In this document: positions 44,681 through 58,975 of the stretch, piece by piece | Numbering within the stretch: the first letter of the stretch is position 1 | How the letters are laid out: each line of letters opens with the position of its first letter | DNA from: Rheum nobile | Taxonomy: Eukaryota; Streptophyta; Magnoliopsida; Caryophyllales; Polygonaceae | Reading direction: 5' to 3' | Assembly (NCBI GenBank): GCA_027886185.1 | Contig: WOAB01000568.1 | Coordinates: 13,276,501-13,340,500 of the forward strand | DNA: 64,000 nt | Notes under the pieces: model-generated | What the model was told of the DNA's origin: nothing | The model's input: the letters and a program-made list of their open reading frames with translations, nothing else | Databases searched by the model: none | Made by a program: the position numbers and the translations under genes

Positions 44681-45234
44681 AAAATAGCCTACGGGCATGG
44701 TGCAAGAACTGCGGACATTGTGCAAGAACACACCCCATAATAGCCTACGGGCAGCACCCAAAATAGCCTACGGGCATTGTGCAAGAACGCACCCTTGAAT
44801 AGCCTACGACCATTGTTTAACAACACACCCCAGAATAGCCTACGTGCATTGTGCAAGAAGTAACCGTAGAATAACGTACGAGCATTGTGCAAGAACGCAC
44901 CTTAGAATAGCCTATGGACAATGTGCAAAAACACACCCCATAATAGCCTTCGGGTATTGTGCAAGAACACACCCATAATAGCGTTCGGGCATTGTGCAAG
45001 AACGCACCCAGAATAGCCTATGGGCTTTGTGCAAGAACGGACCCAGAATAGCCTAAGAGCATTGTGCAAGAACGCAACCCAGAAAAACCTACATGCATTG
45101 TGCAAGAACATACCCCAGAATATCATATGGGCATTGTGCAAGAACGCACCCCAGAATAGCCTATGTGCATTGTGCAAGAACGCACCCATAATAGCTTACG
45201 GACATGGTGCAAGAACCTACCCTTCATGAAGAAC
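44681..45234. repeat. 36-bp tandem array (about 15 units)
   Basis: Units close to GAATAGCCTACGGGCATTGT plus GCAAGAACGCACCCCA (35-36 bp) repeat across the stretch with scattered changes. It begins within three bases of the CACTA end. Because 36 is divisible by three, the minus strand stays open over long runs and would encode 12-residue repeats near HNARRLFWGAFL. No promoter or start supports translation, so I call it a repeat rather than a gene. Confidence 0.88.
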
Positions 45235-46019
45235 GAATGGCAAGAAAGTCTGGCATTCAGCTAGTTGTTATTCGAATCCTCTAAGATTTACTCACTTGAA
45301 AGATCCGAGGTGCATTTGTAGAGGTAAAAACTAAAAGCTTAATCTTATATTATTATTAATTAATATTTCAGCCTTACAGCAAGAGGGAAAAAAATCCAAT
45401 TAAGCCCTTTAGGATTAATCAATTATCCCACAAGAAAGAGGTATGCTATTTATAACCTTTTTTTTATTGATACAATTATGATTCAATTCTCTATGAAAAA
45501 ACCCTATCATCAATATCTACGAAAGAAAATCTGGCTTGAGCGCCGAATCAGAGGGTCTTTTGGGGGAGAAAGTTAAGCCCGCCCTTTGACCGTATTTCTA
45601 TCTTCGTATGATACGGGGATCGAGATCGGAGAGTATCTAGGATCACCAAATTAAAGTTGCGGATTCTAGTTGTCGTCAACAATAATTTATTGTGGTACAA
45701 ATTTATGCTACCATTCTTACACATGTATAAATGGAGTACGTACGTTTAATTTATATGCCGTTGGATGTGTTTTCGAGTTTAAGCAATGTACATACGTTAT
45801 CATAGAGATGAAAATAAAATAAAAATTGTGATAAAATGTATACTAATTTCAAAATATATGAAATTAATTACCACAATTAGCAACATGTCGATACCAAATT
45901 ATTCAAATACATAGTTTCATAACTTGAAAGACCACATAACTGAACCAGAAGCGTACGTAGTTAAATTTAGCTCAACAAATTATAAACAAGAAAATACTCA
46001 TGGAAGTTTAAAGTTCTAA
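45235..46019. other. No recognised gene
   Basis: AT-rich DNA. A GC-richer section at 45530-45670 (GCGCCGAATCAGAGGGTCTT; ATACGGGGATCGAGATCGGA) recalls LTR or leader sequence, but no edges or partner were found. The remainder is probably the 3' flank of the minus-strand gene at 46020. Confidence 0.4.
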
Positions 46020-46355
46020 TTAAGAATTCCTAGACATCCATTTGGTGAGTTTAAAGTTCTTGTGCTTCATGGCTATGAATTTCTCAGCTTGAGCATCGAC
46101 ATCTTCTTGTTCCTTGTAATCATAACCACGGGAGTAGATACCGGTTTGATGATTTCCCGTTCCCAAGCGCTCCTCATAACTAGCATCACTCTTGCTCGTT
46201 TGATGGTGATATCTACCTGGATTTCGAATTTGCTTCTTTCGAAATGGCGACAACCAGTGTGAGAAATAAATCTTGTACTCATCTAAGATGCTAGGACGCC
46301 GCGTTAGTTGTTTCTGGCCAAGCTTAGATGACTTTGCGTGAGAAGAGGACGCCAT
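46020..46355 (-). CDS. Probable host gene: small basic plant protein, 111 residues
   Basis: Intronless minus-strand frame from ATG at 46355 to a stop at 46020. It encodes a hydrophilic basic protein: start MASSSHAKSSKLGQKQLTRR, then PSILDEYKIYFSHWLSPFRK, a Gly/Tyr/His-rich middle, and end DVDAQAEKFIAMKHKNFKLT. The last segment recalls the C-terminal DUF761-type motif of small plant proteins (a Val/Ile-Asp-x-x-Ala-Glu-x-Phe-Ile pattern), which is my inference. No signal peptide or membrane segment is visible. A TATA box lies about 125 bases upstream and the surroundings lack transposon motifs, so this is the only likely ordinary gene in the window. Function is unknown. Confidence 0.7.
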   Translation of the reverse strand: MASSSHAKSSKLGQKQLTRRPSILDEYKIYFSHWLSPFRKKQIRNPGRYHHQTSKSDASYEERLGTGNHQTGIYSRGYDYKEQEDVDAQAEKFIAMKHKNFKLTKWMSRNS

Positions 46356-46478
46356 TTTTTGGACGTAGGTGTAAAACCTATAGGCTAGGTAGATTGTAAG
46401 CTAGATCTGAAAGGAACAACTTTATGTTTTTCTTATTGTTGAGTCGGTTGATGTTATGACAATGGCTAAATCCTGCAT

Positions 46479-46488
46479 CTATTTATAG
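46479..46488 (-). promoter_or_regulatory. TATA box of the small host gene
   Basis: CTATAAATAG on the minus strand, about 125 bases before the ATG at 46355. That leaves room for a transcription start about 30 bases downstream and a leader of roughly 95 bases. Confidence 0.65.
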
Positions 46489-46775
46489 CAATAATGTGTC
46501 TCAACATCTGTCAATTTATTACTTTGTGTATTTCAATATCTTAGAAGTTATACGAGTTGTGTGCACAAACACGTTTATAAGATAAGATACGGCCGTGTTA
46601 TTGTAAATCCATATATTATATGTTCTTTTTTTAATGCGATATATTATATATATTCGATGCATGTACTGTCCGCATGTCTATCTTCTTAATTAGAATTTAG
46701 AAGTGATAATTAACTAACTTTTTGACAAAAACTAGCTATATGATATACAAAGTGGTTTACAAACCGATTGGCAAC

Positions 46776-47460
46776 TGATGGTTCCCGTATTTTCGAGTTG
46801 CTAAAACATAAGATTGTTGCGACATAGACCATCCATCTCGTTGGAACGCGATCGATACAATATTAGACAAAGCATGAACACAATTGAAAAGAACGCGTTT
46901 TATTCAAACTTGATGGGCGATAACTTTATTTGACGCTTACATCCCAGCGAATCTTTACACGAGAACCATACACAGATCTTGAAAAAGCTAAAACAAGCTT
47001 GTGGCAAGGTTTATCTTTTTCTTCGACCCCTTTTTATGAAGGGGTCTTGGGCTATTTATAGGCAAGGGGTCTTGCTCCAAGTCGGTCCAAAGGCGGGGAT
47101 ATGTGTCGTTTTGTGATTCATTCAGCGACAGATGTCGACAAGTAGGTGTAGGGCCGTGATTGTACCAGCAAGGCGGGAAGACGCGTGTCGATCTTGGAAA
47201 GATGCATGGTTGGCATGCCCGGATTGGTCAGATGGATTCGAGGCGGCTTGGTAGCGTCCGACAGATACTTTGCGATCCCATTCAATTGACGCGCTACAGG
47301 TGTTTCGAGGTCTCTTGTTACTCCGTGATGAGTTCTCTTTACGCGTTTGTGCGCATTCTTTCTTGTTGACTCGCGATCTTCCTCCTTGATGAAAGGTCAT
47401 GAGGAGAATAAAGGTGGGCATCCAACACGTTGAGTTCTATGAAAATAGCGCGATCCATCA
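46776..47460 (-). repeat. 3' LTR of the antisense-gene element
   Basis: Edges TGATGGTTCC and CGATCCATCA. A CTATAAATAG box on the minus strand near 47060 is the retroelement promoter copy. It matches 51219-51901 with only scattered differences. Confidence 0.92.
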
Positions 47461-47631
47461 CAACCCCTTGCATTAATGGTGAACGCGTGAGGCAATCAAT
47501 GCAATCCAAGGAAAACGCATTTGATGACTGCGTTTATTCGTTTTACTTCCAGATATTTTGAGACGGACGTTCTGTTTCCACAATGGTGGGCCTTTGCATA
47601 ATGGGCCTTCATCGGGTCGGCCCAGCAGAGT

Positions 47632-47642
47632 CTTTATATAAG
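47632..47642 (+). promoter_or_regulatory. TATA box for the antisense gene
   Basis: TTTATATAAGA on the plus strand is followed 40-60 bases later by a pyrimidine-rich leader (CTTCTTTTCTCTCTCTGTCA). It lies inside the element, outside the LTR, so the antisense gene has its own promoter. Confidence 0.6.
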
Positions 47643-48346
47643 AGCAGGAAGCGGCGAGAAGCCCTCATCTTTCTTCTTTTCTCTCTCTGTCAGAGGCTTT
47701 TGAGACGATTGGGTTTCCTCCATCTCTGCTTTGTTCACAGGATCTTCTTCTTTGTCGCCTTTCTTGGAATTGCTCAGGTAAATCATCTATTTTGCTTTCT
47801 AATTTTTTAATGTGTTCATTTTCTTTTCGCTCGATTTCCCGGTGTTTTTTGTGGACGATTGCTCTCTCCTCTATTTTTCCTTCGCCGTTTCATCTTCTTA
47901 TTCTTCGCTCTTTTGGGTCACAATGGCGGTGATGATAAAGCCATCGGGCATTCGCCTGAGCAGGTGAAAATAGAGATATGGGGAAAAGGGTGAATAACCT
48001 CATTTAGCGAATTCTTGTAGGCGTTGGAGTGTAGCATTTTACTATCGCTTCTTCATGGTCTTTCCTCAATCTCGCTTCTTCTACTTCTTCTTGGCTTTTG
48101 AAATTCTGCCTCTAGATCTTTTGACAACCCCGTCCGTTCCAATTCCTTGTTGATCGCATAGTATTTGTCGCTTTACCTTGGTTGTGCGCGTTCCTTCTTC
48201 TTCGAGTTAGGTCACTAAACATTCTTTTTAACCTGTCTTGTTTTGGTTGCGCGCGTTATTTCTCCTTCTTTGTGACTAAACTCTTTCCTTCTTTTCAGAG
48301 AGGGCTTGTTTTATTGCGCGCAATCATCCTTCCTCATCTCTTCATC

Positions 48347-50544
48347 ATGTCAAGTGAAACGAATTCAGGGAGTGATGACGCATATGGTAGAGCAGTGGAG
48401 AACGCGTACAGAGAACATGAATCTGCCTTGAGTCCAGAGTCTAAGGCCGCGTCTTCATCTTCAAGTGAATCACTGCGACAGATTACAACTAAAGTCGTTT
48501 CGAAGAGACGAGCACCGCGTTTCGAGAAGATAAGGGGCAAAGGTGCGGTGTCTTCTTTCATGGCAAACAAATCTCCAAGCAATCCTCAAGAAGAAAGAGC
48601 GCGGAGTGTGGAGAGCTTCACGAGTCACCGGTTGAACGTTGATCCTTCTCCAATCCCCGTAGTTATTCCAGACGAGATCCCAATGATAAAGGATCATCGA
48701 AGAAGGGACATGCACAGTCTTGGAGAAGCCACTACTGTCTCGCTATCCACTCTAGAGGATTTGGCTCGATCAATCCCATGGCCAGCAGGGATAGAACTCT
48801 GTCTTCCTGAGAGAGAGGGGGACCTCCTTGGCACGATACGAAAATTGCGTGGTTATCTTTGTTGCAAGCGTCGAGGCTGGATTCTGTCTTCCTTTGCCTG
48901 ACTTTTATCGCGATTTCTCGAGGCTCATCAATCTCAATCCTACCCAGTTGTACCCTAACGCGTGGAGATACCTTAGTGGATACACGATGCGATGTTATCA
49001 CTCTGGCCTTTCTCCTGATGCCCACCACATGCTTAAGCTATTCACTCTGAAATACGACAAGGGCTTTTGTAATATTATCTTGCCTACCCTAAACGTGATC
49101 AGTAAGCCCTCCAATGTGGGCAAATGGAAGGACAGATGGTTCTTAGCACGATGTTCGTCTCACGCGGTCTTCAATTACCAACTATTTCCTGGCCTTTTCA
49201 TGCGTCCAGACAAGCCAGATCAGAAGGAGATTGATGCATGCAAAAATCAGTTTCGTAATGAGGGAAATGCCCCTGACTATAAGCGCGTGATTACTCAGGA
49301 GAACTTGGAGAAAACAGGGCTTAGTTTGCCGCACTCAGTTAGATGCGATGAGTCGGGTGGTAATTTGTTTTCTCGCTACTCTTTATTTCCACGTGTTGTA
49401 TTAACTGACCTTTGTATTCTCAGGGATGAAGTCCGATTTCTTGCTAAAACGGGCCAAGAAGATCGCGAGCGGATCGAAGTCGTCGGCTAGAGAGATCGAT
49501 CATCAGACTGAGTCGGAGCAGGCCCTGACTCCAACTCTTGACGCGATGATTGTGAGTGAGACGATAGCCTCGCCGCCACCACCAAGCAGTCCAGTCGATG
49601 TAGAGACGCGAGGAGATAAGCGCGATGCCTCTTCTCAAGCAGGCCGCGGGGAGAAGAGATCAAGGTCTGAGAGCAACATTGACCCTTCTCTGATTGCTGC
49701 CATAGGAAGGACCGTCTTTGCCGCGCCAGTGCCCTCTGTGACCGACATGCATAAGCTGGCCATTTCAAATGGTGTATGTGTGAAAGAGAAAGAATGGCTG
49801 ACCTCCCTGTCTCCTCAAGTCCTTCAGTTGGAGGGCATGAAATACACGGAGATGGTATACGCTTCAATGTTTGCTCCTGCTTTTTGCCACATGAATTCTA
49901 ATTATCTACTCTTTTCATGTTTGATTTTGTAGGCTCGTCTCAGCATGTTGGCCGCCACATCATATTGCAACGTCTTAGATGCCAAGTGCAAAGGCATTCG
50001 CAAAGAGAAGGAAGCCCGTACGAAAGTGGCCGTGCTAACCAAGCAGGTTGAACAGTTTATCGTGGAACTGGACAAGGCGAATGCTAACACGACACAGCTT
50101 GAGTGTGAGAAGGCAAAGCTTGAGGAGGAGAACGCACTGTTGAGGAAGTTTGTTGAGAATCTCCAGCGCGCCGTGTCCGAGAAGGATGACGATGTGGATG
50201 AGCTCAAGAGGCAGCGCGATGCTTCCAACCTTGAAACTGAGAAGTGGCGCGCCATGGCAGAACACGCTGTTTCTGACTATCTCAAGTCTGAAGATTACCA
50301 GATGAAGCTGGCCGACGAGGTGGGACCCCATTGGGAGTAGGGCATAAGGATTACAATCAGGCAAGCGGTGGCGAGGTTCAGCGAGATTGATTCCAGGATT
50401 ACTTATTTCACCCCAGATTACACGGATCTTTTTGGCGAGCCCCCGATCGAAGACCCCGTGGAAGGAGATAACCAAGCTATGGATGTGGATGCAGATACCG
50501 CGACAAACAAGGCAACCTTGCTCGAGGATCGCGATGTTTCTTGA
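48347..50544 (+). pseudogene. Transposase_28-like ('putative gypsy type') antisense gene
   Basis: A plus-strand gene with probable 5' intron(s) (donor near 47779, acceptor near 48300) and start at 48347 (MSSETNSGSDDAYGRAVENA). Order: a Ser/Glu-rich N-terminus; a conserved core (VEAGFCLPLPDFYRDFSRLI; LYPNAWRYLSGYTM) typical of the Transposase_28 family; a Pro/Ser-rich acidic linker; and a long coiled coil (50000-50290, for example LECEKAKLEEENALLRKF). Introns likely end at 49423 (TTCTCAG) and 49932 (TTTGTAG). A one-base shift in the G-run near 48815 and a TAG at 50338 break the frame before the final stop at 50542. Despite the family name no catalytic site is known to me. A regulatory or structural role is speculation. 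Confidence 0.75.
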
Positions 50545-50708
50545 TTTCCACTAGGCGACTTGTAGACTTTCTTCAACTTTTCTCCATGTATGTCATTGCA
50601 TGAAAACACTTAGTATGATATCAGATGAATGAAAGATATATTTTTGAACTTCGTCATCTTTCTAGGTAGTGAAAAACTTTGAGTGACAGTAAATTATCTC
50701 GAATAGTA

Positions 50709-51150
50709 GGAACGCGGTGGCAGCCCCAAGCGAGTTGGGGGATCTCACCCATTTAGAAGAACGCGGTGGCATCCCCAAGCGAGTTGGCAGATCTCACCCG
50801 TTTAAAAGAATGCGGTGGCAGCCCCAAGTGAGTTGGGGGATCTCACCCATTTAGAAGAACGCGGTGGCAGCCCCAAGCGAGTTGGGGATCTCTCCCGTTT
50901 AGAAGAACGCGGTGGTAGCCCCAAGCGAGTTGGGGGATCTCACCCGTTTAGAAGAACGCGGTGGCAGCCCCAAGCGAGTTGGGGGATCTCACCCGTTTAG
51001 AAGAATGTGGTGGCAGCCCCAAGCGAGTTAAGGGATCTCACCCATTTAGAAGAACGTGATGGCAGCCCCAAGCGAGTTGGGGGATCTCACCCGTTTAGAA
51101 GAACGGGGTGGCAGCCCCAAGCGAGTTGGGGGATCTCACCCGTTTAGAAA
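50709..51150. repeat. 49-bp tandem array in the element leader
   Basis: About nine units near GAACGCGGTGGCAGCCCCAA, GCGAGTTGGGGGATCTCACC and CGTTTAGAA (49 bp). They lie between the antisense gene and the PBS, that is in the 5' leader in element orientation. Units are nearly identical, indicating recent expansion. The unit is not palindromic and has no spacers. Confidence 0.9.
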
Positions 51151-51199
51151 GATCGCGTAAACATACTTGGGATGGTCTAGTCGACCTATTGTGAGGAAA

Positions 51200-51217
51200 T
51201 CCCCACGGTCGGCGCCA
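51200..51217 (-). other. Primer-binding site of the antisense-gene element
   Basis: The minus strand reads TGGCGCCGACCGTGGGGA one base after the LTR. It resembles the gypsy Tat-lineage site and is related to, but distinct from, the site at 15560. Confidence 0.8.
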
Positions 51218-51218
51218 G

Positions 51219-51901
51219 TGATGGTTCCCGTATTTTCAAGTTGCTAAAACATAAGTGTCGCGACATAGACCATCCATCTCGTTGGAACGCGATCGATACA
51301 ATATTAGACAAAGCATGAACACAATTGAAAAGAACGCGTTTTATTCAAACTTGGCGGGCGATAACTTTATTTGACGCTTACATCCCAGCGAATCTTTACA
51401 CGAGAACCATACACAGATCTTGAAAAAGCTAAAACAAGCTTGTGGAGAGGTTTCTCTTTTTCTTCGACCCCTTTTTATGAAGGGGTCTTGGGCTATTTAT
51501 AGGCAAGGGGTCTTGCTCCAAGTTGGTCCAAAGGCGGGGATACGTGTCATTTTGTGGTTCATTCAGCGACAGACGTCGGCAAGTAGGTGTAGGGTCGTGA
51601 TTGGACCAACAAGGCGGGAAGACGTGTGTCGATCTTGGAAAGATGCATGGTTGGCATGCCCGGATTGGTCAGATGGATTCGAGGCGACTTGGTAGCGTTC
51701 AACAGATACTTCGCGATCCCATTCAATTGACGCGCTACAAGTGTTTCGAGGTCTCTTGTTACTCCGTGATGAGTTCTCTTTACTCATTTTTGCGCGTTCT
51801 TTCTTGTTGACTCGCGATCTTCCTCCTTGATGAAAGTTCATGAGGAGAATAAAGGTGGGCATCCAACGCGTTGAGTGTTATGAAAATAACGCGATCCATC
51901 A
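51219..51901 (-). repeat. 5' LTR of the antisense-gene element
   Basis: 683 bp, matching 46776-47460. The right flank is GCAAC, identical to the left flank of the element. Confidence 0.92.
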
Positions 51902-51906
51902 GCAAC

Positions 51907-52163
51907 CATTCCCCAATTTTCGTATCTATTATCTGTATCATATAATATTATGTAAGAATATCAATATTTAGTTAGTCCAGTGGATATTGGCGCTATGTCT
52001 CTTAAGCGTTTTATCCGGAGGTATCGAGATCGATTTTGCTAGTGGTGTATAGGAAATTATTACTGTTGAGAGAGTCCTCCCTACCAAACGATTGTCAATC
52101 AAAATCCGATCCGAATGTAGAGTGATAATAATCATTCGCACCGGACGAAGGATAATATATATA
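51907..52163. other. No recognised feature
   Basis: This is the target DNA to the right of the LTR element, including a GCGCTATGTCTCTTAAGCGT stretch and ending in a TA run that borders the next MULE. No coding potential is evident. Confidence 0.4.
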
Positions 52164-55960
<3,797 letters not shown>

Positions 55961-58350
55961 TGTAATACCCCTCATTTTTAGTAAGAGCATTTGGATAATT
56001 TCCCAAACCCTCGACAATAATTCTGAACGCGTTAGGCGAAGTTCGGATTTTTGTAACTCATATAATCTCTGTAAAATTTCCTTGAGTGGTATAAAATACA
56101 TTCGACGTATTTTCGAGGCTTAGAATATTTGTTTGGGTACAAATATATAATTTCCGGGGTTTAAACCCATGCCAAACCTTTCCCTGGGCAAAAATGCGCG
56201 AAAATGCCTCTGCTGCGACCGCGGAAGCATTTCCGCGACCGCAAAAATGTGCAGAATGTGCAGTCGGGCATGCGTGCCGCGTGTTCTTCGTCGCCGTCGA
56301 TTTTCTGAGCCGTCGTTGATTTGGTCGGGGGCTGCTCTCCTTCTTTGGCTATAAAAGGAGGCCGGGATGGAGGGTTTTGAACACCCAAACATCAGATCTC
56401 CTCTCTCTCTCTCGTTTTCCTTAGTCGCCGTAGTTTCGAGTTCGCCGGAATTCTTGTGGAGTTGCCGGAGCTCTCGCCAGAGGTGGTAGTGGCCGAGGAG
56501 TGGTGCTTTGGAGGCACAAGGTGGACCGGAGTGGAAGCCCCCTTGTCTCAAGCCCCGCCGTGTCGTCGCCGGTGAGTTTTCTCCGTTTTGGGTCGCCGGA
56601 GTTCATGGCCGCGACCGCGGACATGAACTACCGCGACTGCGGCAGTGACAAGGTCGGCCGCGTCCGCGGCCGCTGTCTTTGAAACTCGCAGACGAAGTCC
56701 TCGACAGCCGCGACCGTGGAATCCCTGCCGCGACCGCGGATTGCCTTGGCAATCGCGGTCGTGGCCTTGGACAATCCGGTCTCGGGCGGGACTTTCGTTC
56801 TTTCTTAGATTCATATCATTTTATTGTCGAATCTAACCTAGGGTTTCGTTGTGGGTCGTTATTGTAGGAATCTGTAATCCGACTTCTGTTCCCGTTCCGG
56901 ACCCAGAAACCCGTCGTCGCTCAATCGTTTGTCTAGACTAAGGGAAGTGGTGGTTCGCTCTTGCTTAATCATTCCATGTTTCATTAATTATCAATTGTTT
57001 TTAATTGTTAATTAAATCGGAGTGAACTGTTATTTTCGTTTGGGAATAGATTTTATAAATAACGTGTTTAAAATATGATATTATAGTAGATTGTATATAT
57101 ATTGCTAGAAACAACGCTATTATACTTGTTAATGACCGTAATGGTTTTGTTGTGGATTTAAATGTAAACTTTAATGCTAGATTAGCACGAGTATTCATAG
57201 GAACGTTAATTCCTTATGAGGATTAATCGTTTCTTTACAACTCAATATTAGTGGACCCAGTCTCTAAATGCTTTCCAAATCGTAAACTTTCGTAGTCACT
57301 CGAGATCATAAACTTTCGTAGTCATTCGAGACCATAAACTTTCGTAGTCATTCGAGACCATAAACTTTTGTAGTTACTCGAGATCGTAAACTTTCATAGT
57401 CACTCGAGATCGTAAACCTTCGTAGTCACTCAATATCATAAACTTTCATAGTTACTCGAGATCATATTAAAAAGCTTTAACATGAATATCCGTTCTGAAA
57501 TTAAGATAAGATAAGTGCGGGTAGGCACATAATTAATGAACCCTCGGGCGAGAAGTACAACTTGGAAACTCGCCTGGACTTCGGTTAGAGTAAGTTCTCT
57601 TTCCAATCTGAATTCGCATTGTGCGGTGAGGTTGGTCATGGACCCAAATGATCAAGTCGTTTTTAAACGCTTGTATGAAACATTAACGTTCCCAAACAAT
57701 TGTCATACCATCCCTTAAGACACAATTCCTTGGAGTCTTCTCTTCAATGCATATCTAGATACTAAATCATTCCGTGAAAGTTCCGGGTTATATATCGTTC
57801 CTTCGGTTATTATTCGAGGGACAGTGATAGTAAACGGTTGCGATCACTAGAACCATTCTGTTTTCACCCTTGCATAGTCTTTCATTAGACTAACCAACCG
57901 GGTTTTATTCCTTGCATGGTTGGCTGGTGTCATCCATCCTATACGACACATCAGTGGTTGGTTCCCGAAGTCAAGGTAACCAGTTGAAGAAGAAGAGGCT
58001 TGCAGACGAAGATTTAAGTGTCAGTGTTTTAAGTTGTTAAGTATTACTTTAATATGTCTTTATAACCTAGCTATGTTATAGGTTGATTCTTAAAAGTCTT
58101 CCGCTGTGTAATTTATAAGACTTTTGCTGAAATTTTACTCTGTTGTAAAAACGCTACTCTCGTTTGATGAGGGATCCTTTAATAAAAGGGTTGAGTTTCA
58201 TACACAAATGTCTTCCGCTGTTTAATCTTTCATTTAAAATATGTACGCATTTAAGTTTAATTGTTCTGATTAGAGCCTAGGGTGGCTTTGGACGGTAATG
58301 TCTGAGGTCACTAGCGTGTGACACTACCGGTATAAATCGGGGGTGTTACA
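55961..58350 (+). repeat. 5' LTR of a chromovirus-like gypsy element (2.4 kb)
   Basis: It begins TGTAATACCCCTCATTTTTA and ends GGGGGTGTTACA, followed by a methionine-tRNA PBS, the form typical of Tekay/Del-type plant gypsy elements. It includes GC-rich CCGCGACCGCGG-type motifs (56200-56770), a TATAAAAGG box at 56350, a 26-bp tandem repeat, and a GCCTAGGGTGGC stretch near the end. ORFs inside it (56120-56867) are not supported as genes. The second LTR is not in the window. Confidence 0.85.
57278..57460. repeat. 26-bp tandem repeat inside the LTR (7 units)
   Basis: Seven consecutive units of GATCGTAAACTTTCGTAGTC plus ACTCGA with few substitutions. They are unrelated in sequence to the 26-bp AT minisatellite at 10736. 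Confidence 0.9.
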
Positions 58351-58354
58351 ATTA

Positions 58355-58366
58355 TGGTATCAGAGC
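58355..58366 (+). other. Primer-binding site of the chromovirus-like element
   Basis: TGGTATCAGAGC lies five bases after the LTR end and is complementary to initiator methionine tRNA. Confidence 0.88.
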
Positions 58367-58975
58367 AATGATTTTTAAAATTCTTGGCCTATTGTTAGGT
58401 TTGAGAATTTTCGAATTTTTTTATTTATTATTATTTCCAACCTGTTTTCCTTTAAGAAGGAGTTTTCAGAATCTGAAATTTTTAACTTTAAAAGTTTAAT
58501 TACCTCTTGAAATTTAATTTAAAATAATGATTTAACTATTTGGGCTTCAAAAGTTATTTATAGTTGGTTTTAAATGGTGTGTATAAGCAACCAAACGGTA
58601 GTTTATGATTTTAACTTTAAAAGTGTGATTTTTTTCTTAGTAAGAGTTTTGCGAAAATCGTATCCCTAGTTTGCGAAACTAATTTTTCTTAAATAATGAT
58701 TTTATTAAGGTTAATATATAGAGTTTAAAGGTATAAAGTTTGAAAGTATAAGGTTTATTAATAAGTGGTTTTCAAACTTCTGCAAGCTTCGAGTGTTACT
58801 TATTCCTTAGATCCATTCTTAGGAATAGTTGTTTCTGTAGTTAACAGTGGAGGGTTAGTCAGACTAATATAAAGTTATTAGTTTGGACCCTTGTAACCTG
58901 TATCATAACGTATTTGACTAAAGTGTCATAATCAAGTTGGAAAAGTCCTTAATTAACGTTATGGTTCATCAACAG

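Larger units (their letters stand above)
46776..51901 (-). mobile_element. Complete non-autonomous LTR retrotransposon with an antisense gene
   Basis: Two near-identical LTRs (685 and 683 bp) are flanked by a perfect target duplication GCAAC (46771-46775 and 51902-51906). The primer-binding site at 51200-51217 and polypurine tract (GCAAGGGGTTG before 47460 on the minus strand) show minus orientation. The 3.76-kb interior has no recognisable gag, protease, RT or integrase on the sense strand. It carries a plus-strand, intron-containing gene of the 'putative gypsy type transposon' (Transposase_28) kind and a 49-bp repeat array in the leader. Antisense ORFs are known in Tat-lineage gypsy elements such as Retand; here that gene appears to be the only cargo. 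Movement would need enzymes supplied by another element. Confidence 0.9.

Noticed and set aside
44681..45189. Protein-coding repeat gene on the minus strand
   Set aside because: Open frame follows from a 36-bp period; there is no promoter, intron signal or unique domain.
46020..46355. Part of the adjacent LTR element
   Set aside because: It lies outside the perfect GCAAC duplication and has its own TATA box.
50709..51150. CRISPR-like regular array (49-bp units)
   Set aside because: Units are contiguous without unique spacers, and the context is a plant LTR element.
56120..56867. GC-rich ORFs up to 143 codons
   Set aside because: They sit in the gypsy LTR on both strands with no domain; base composition explains the lack of stops.
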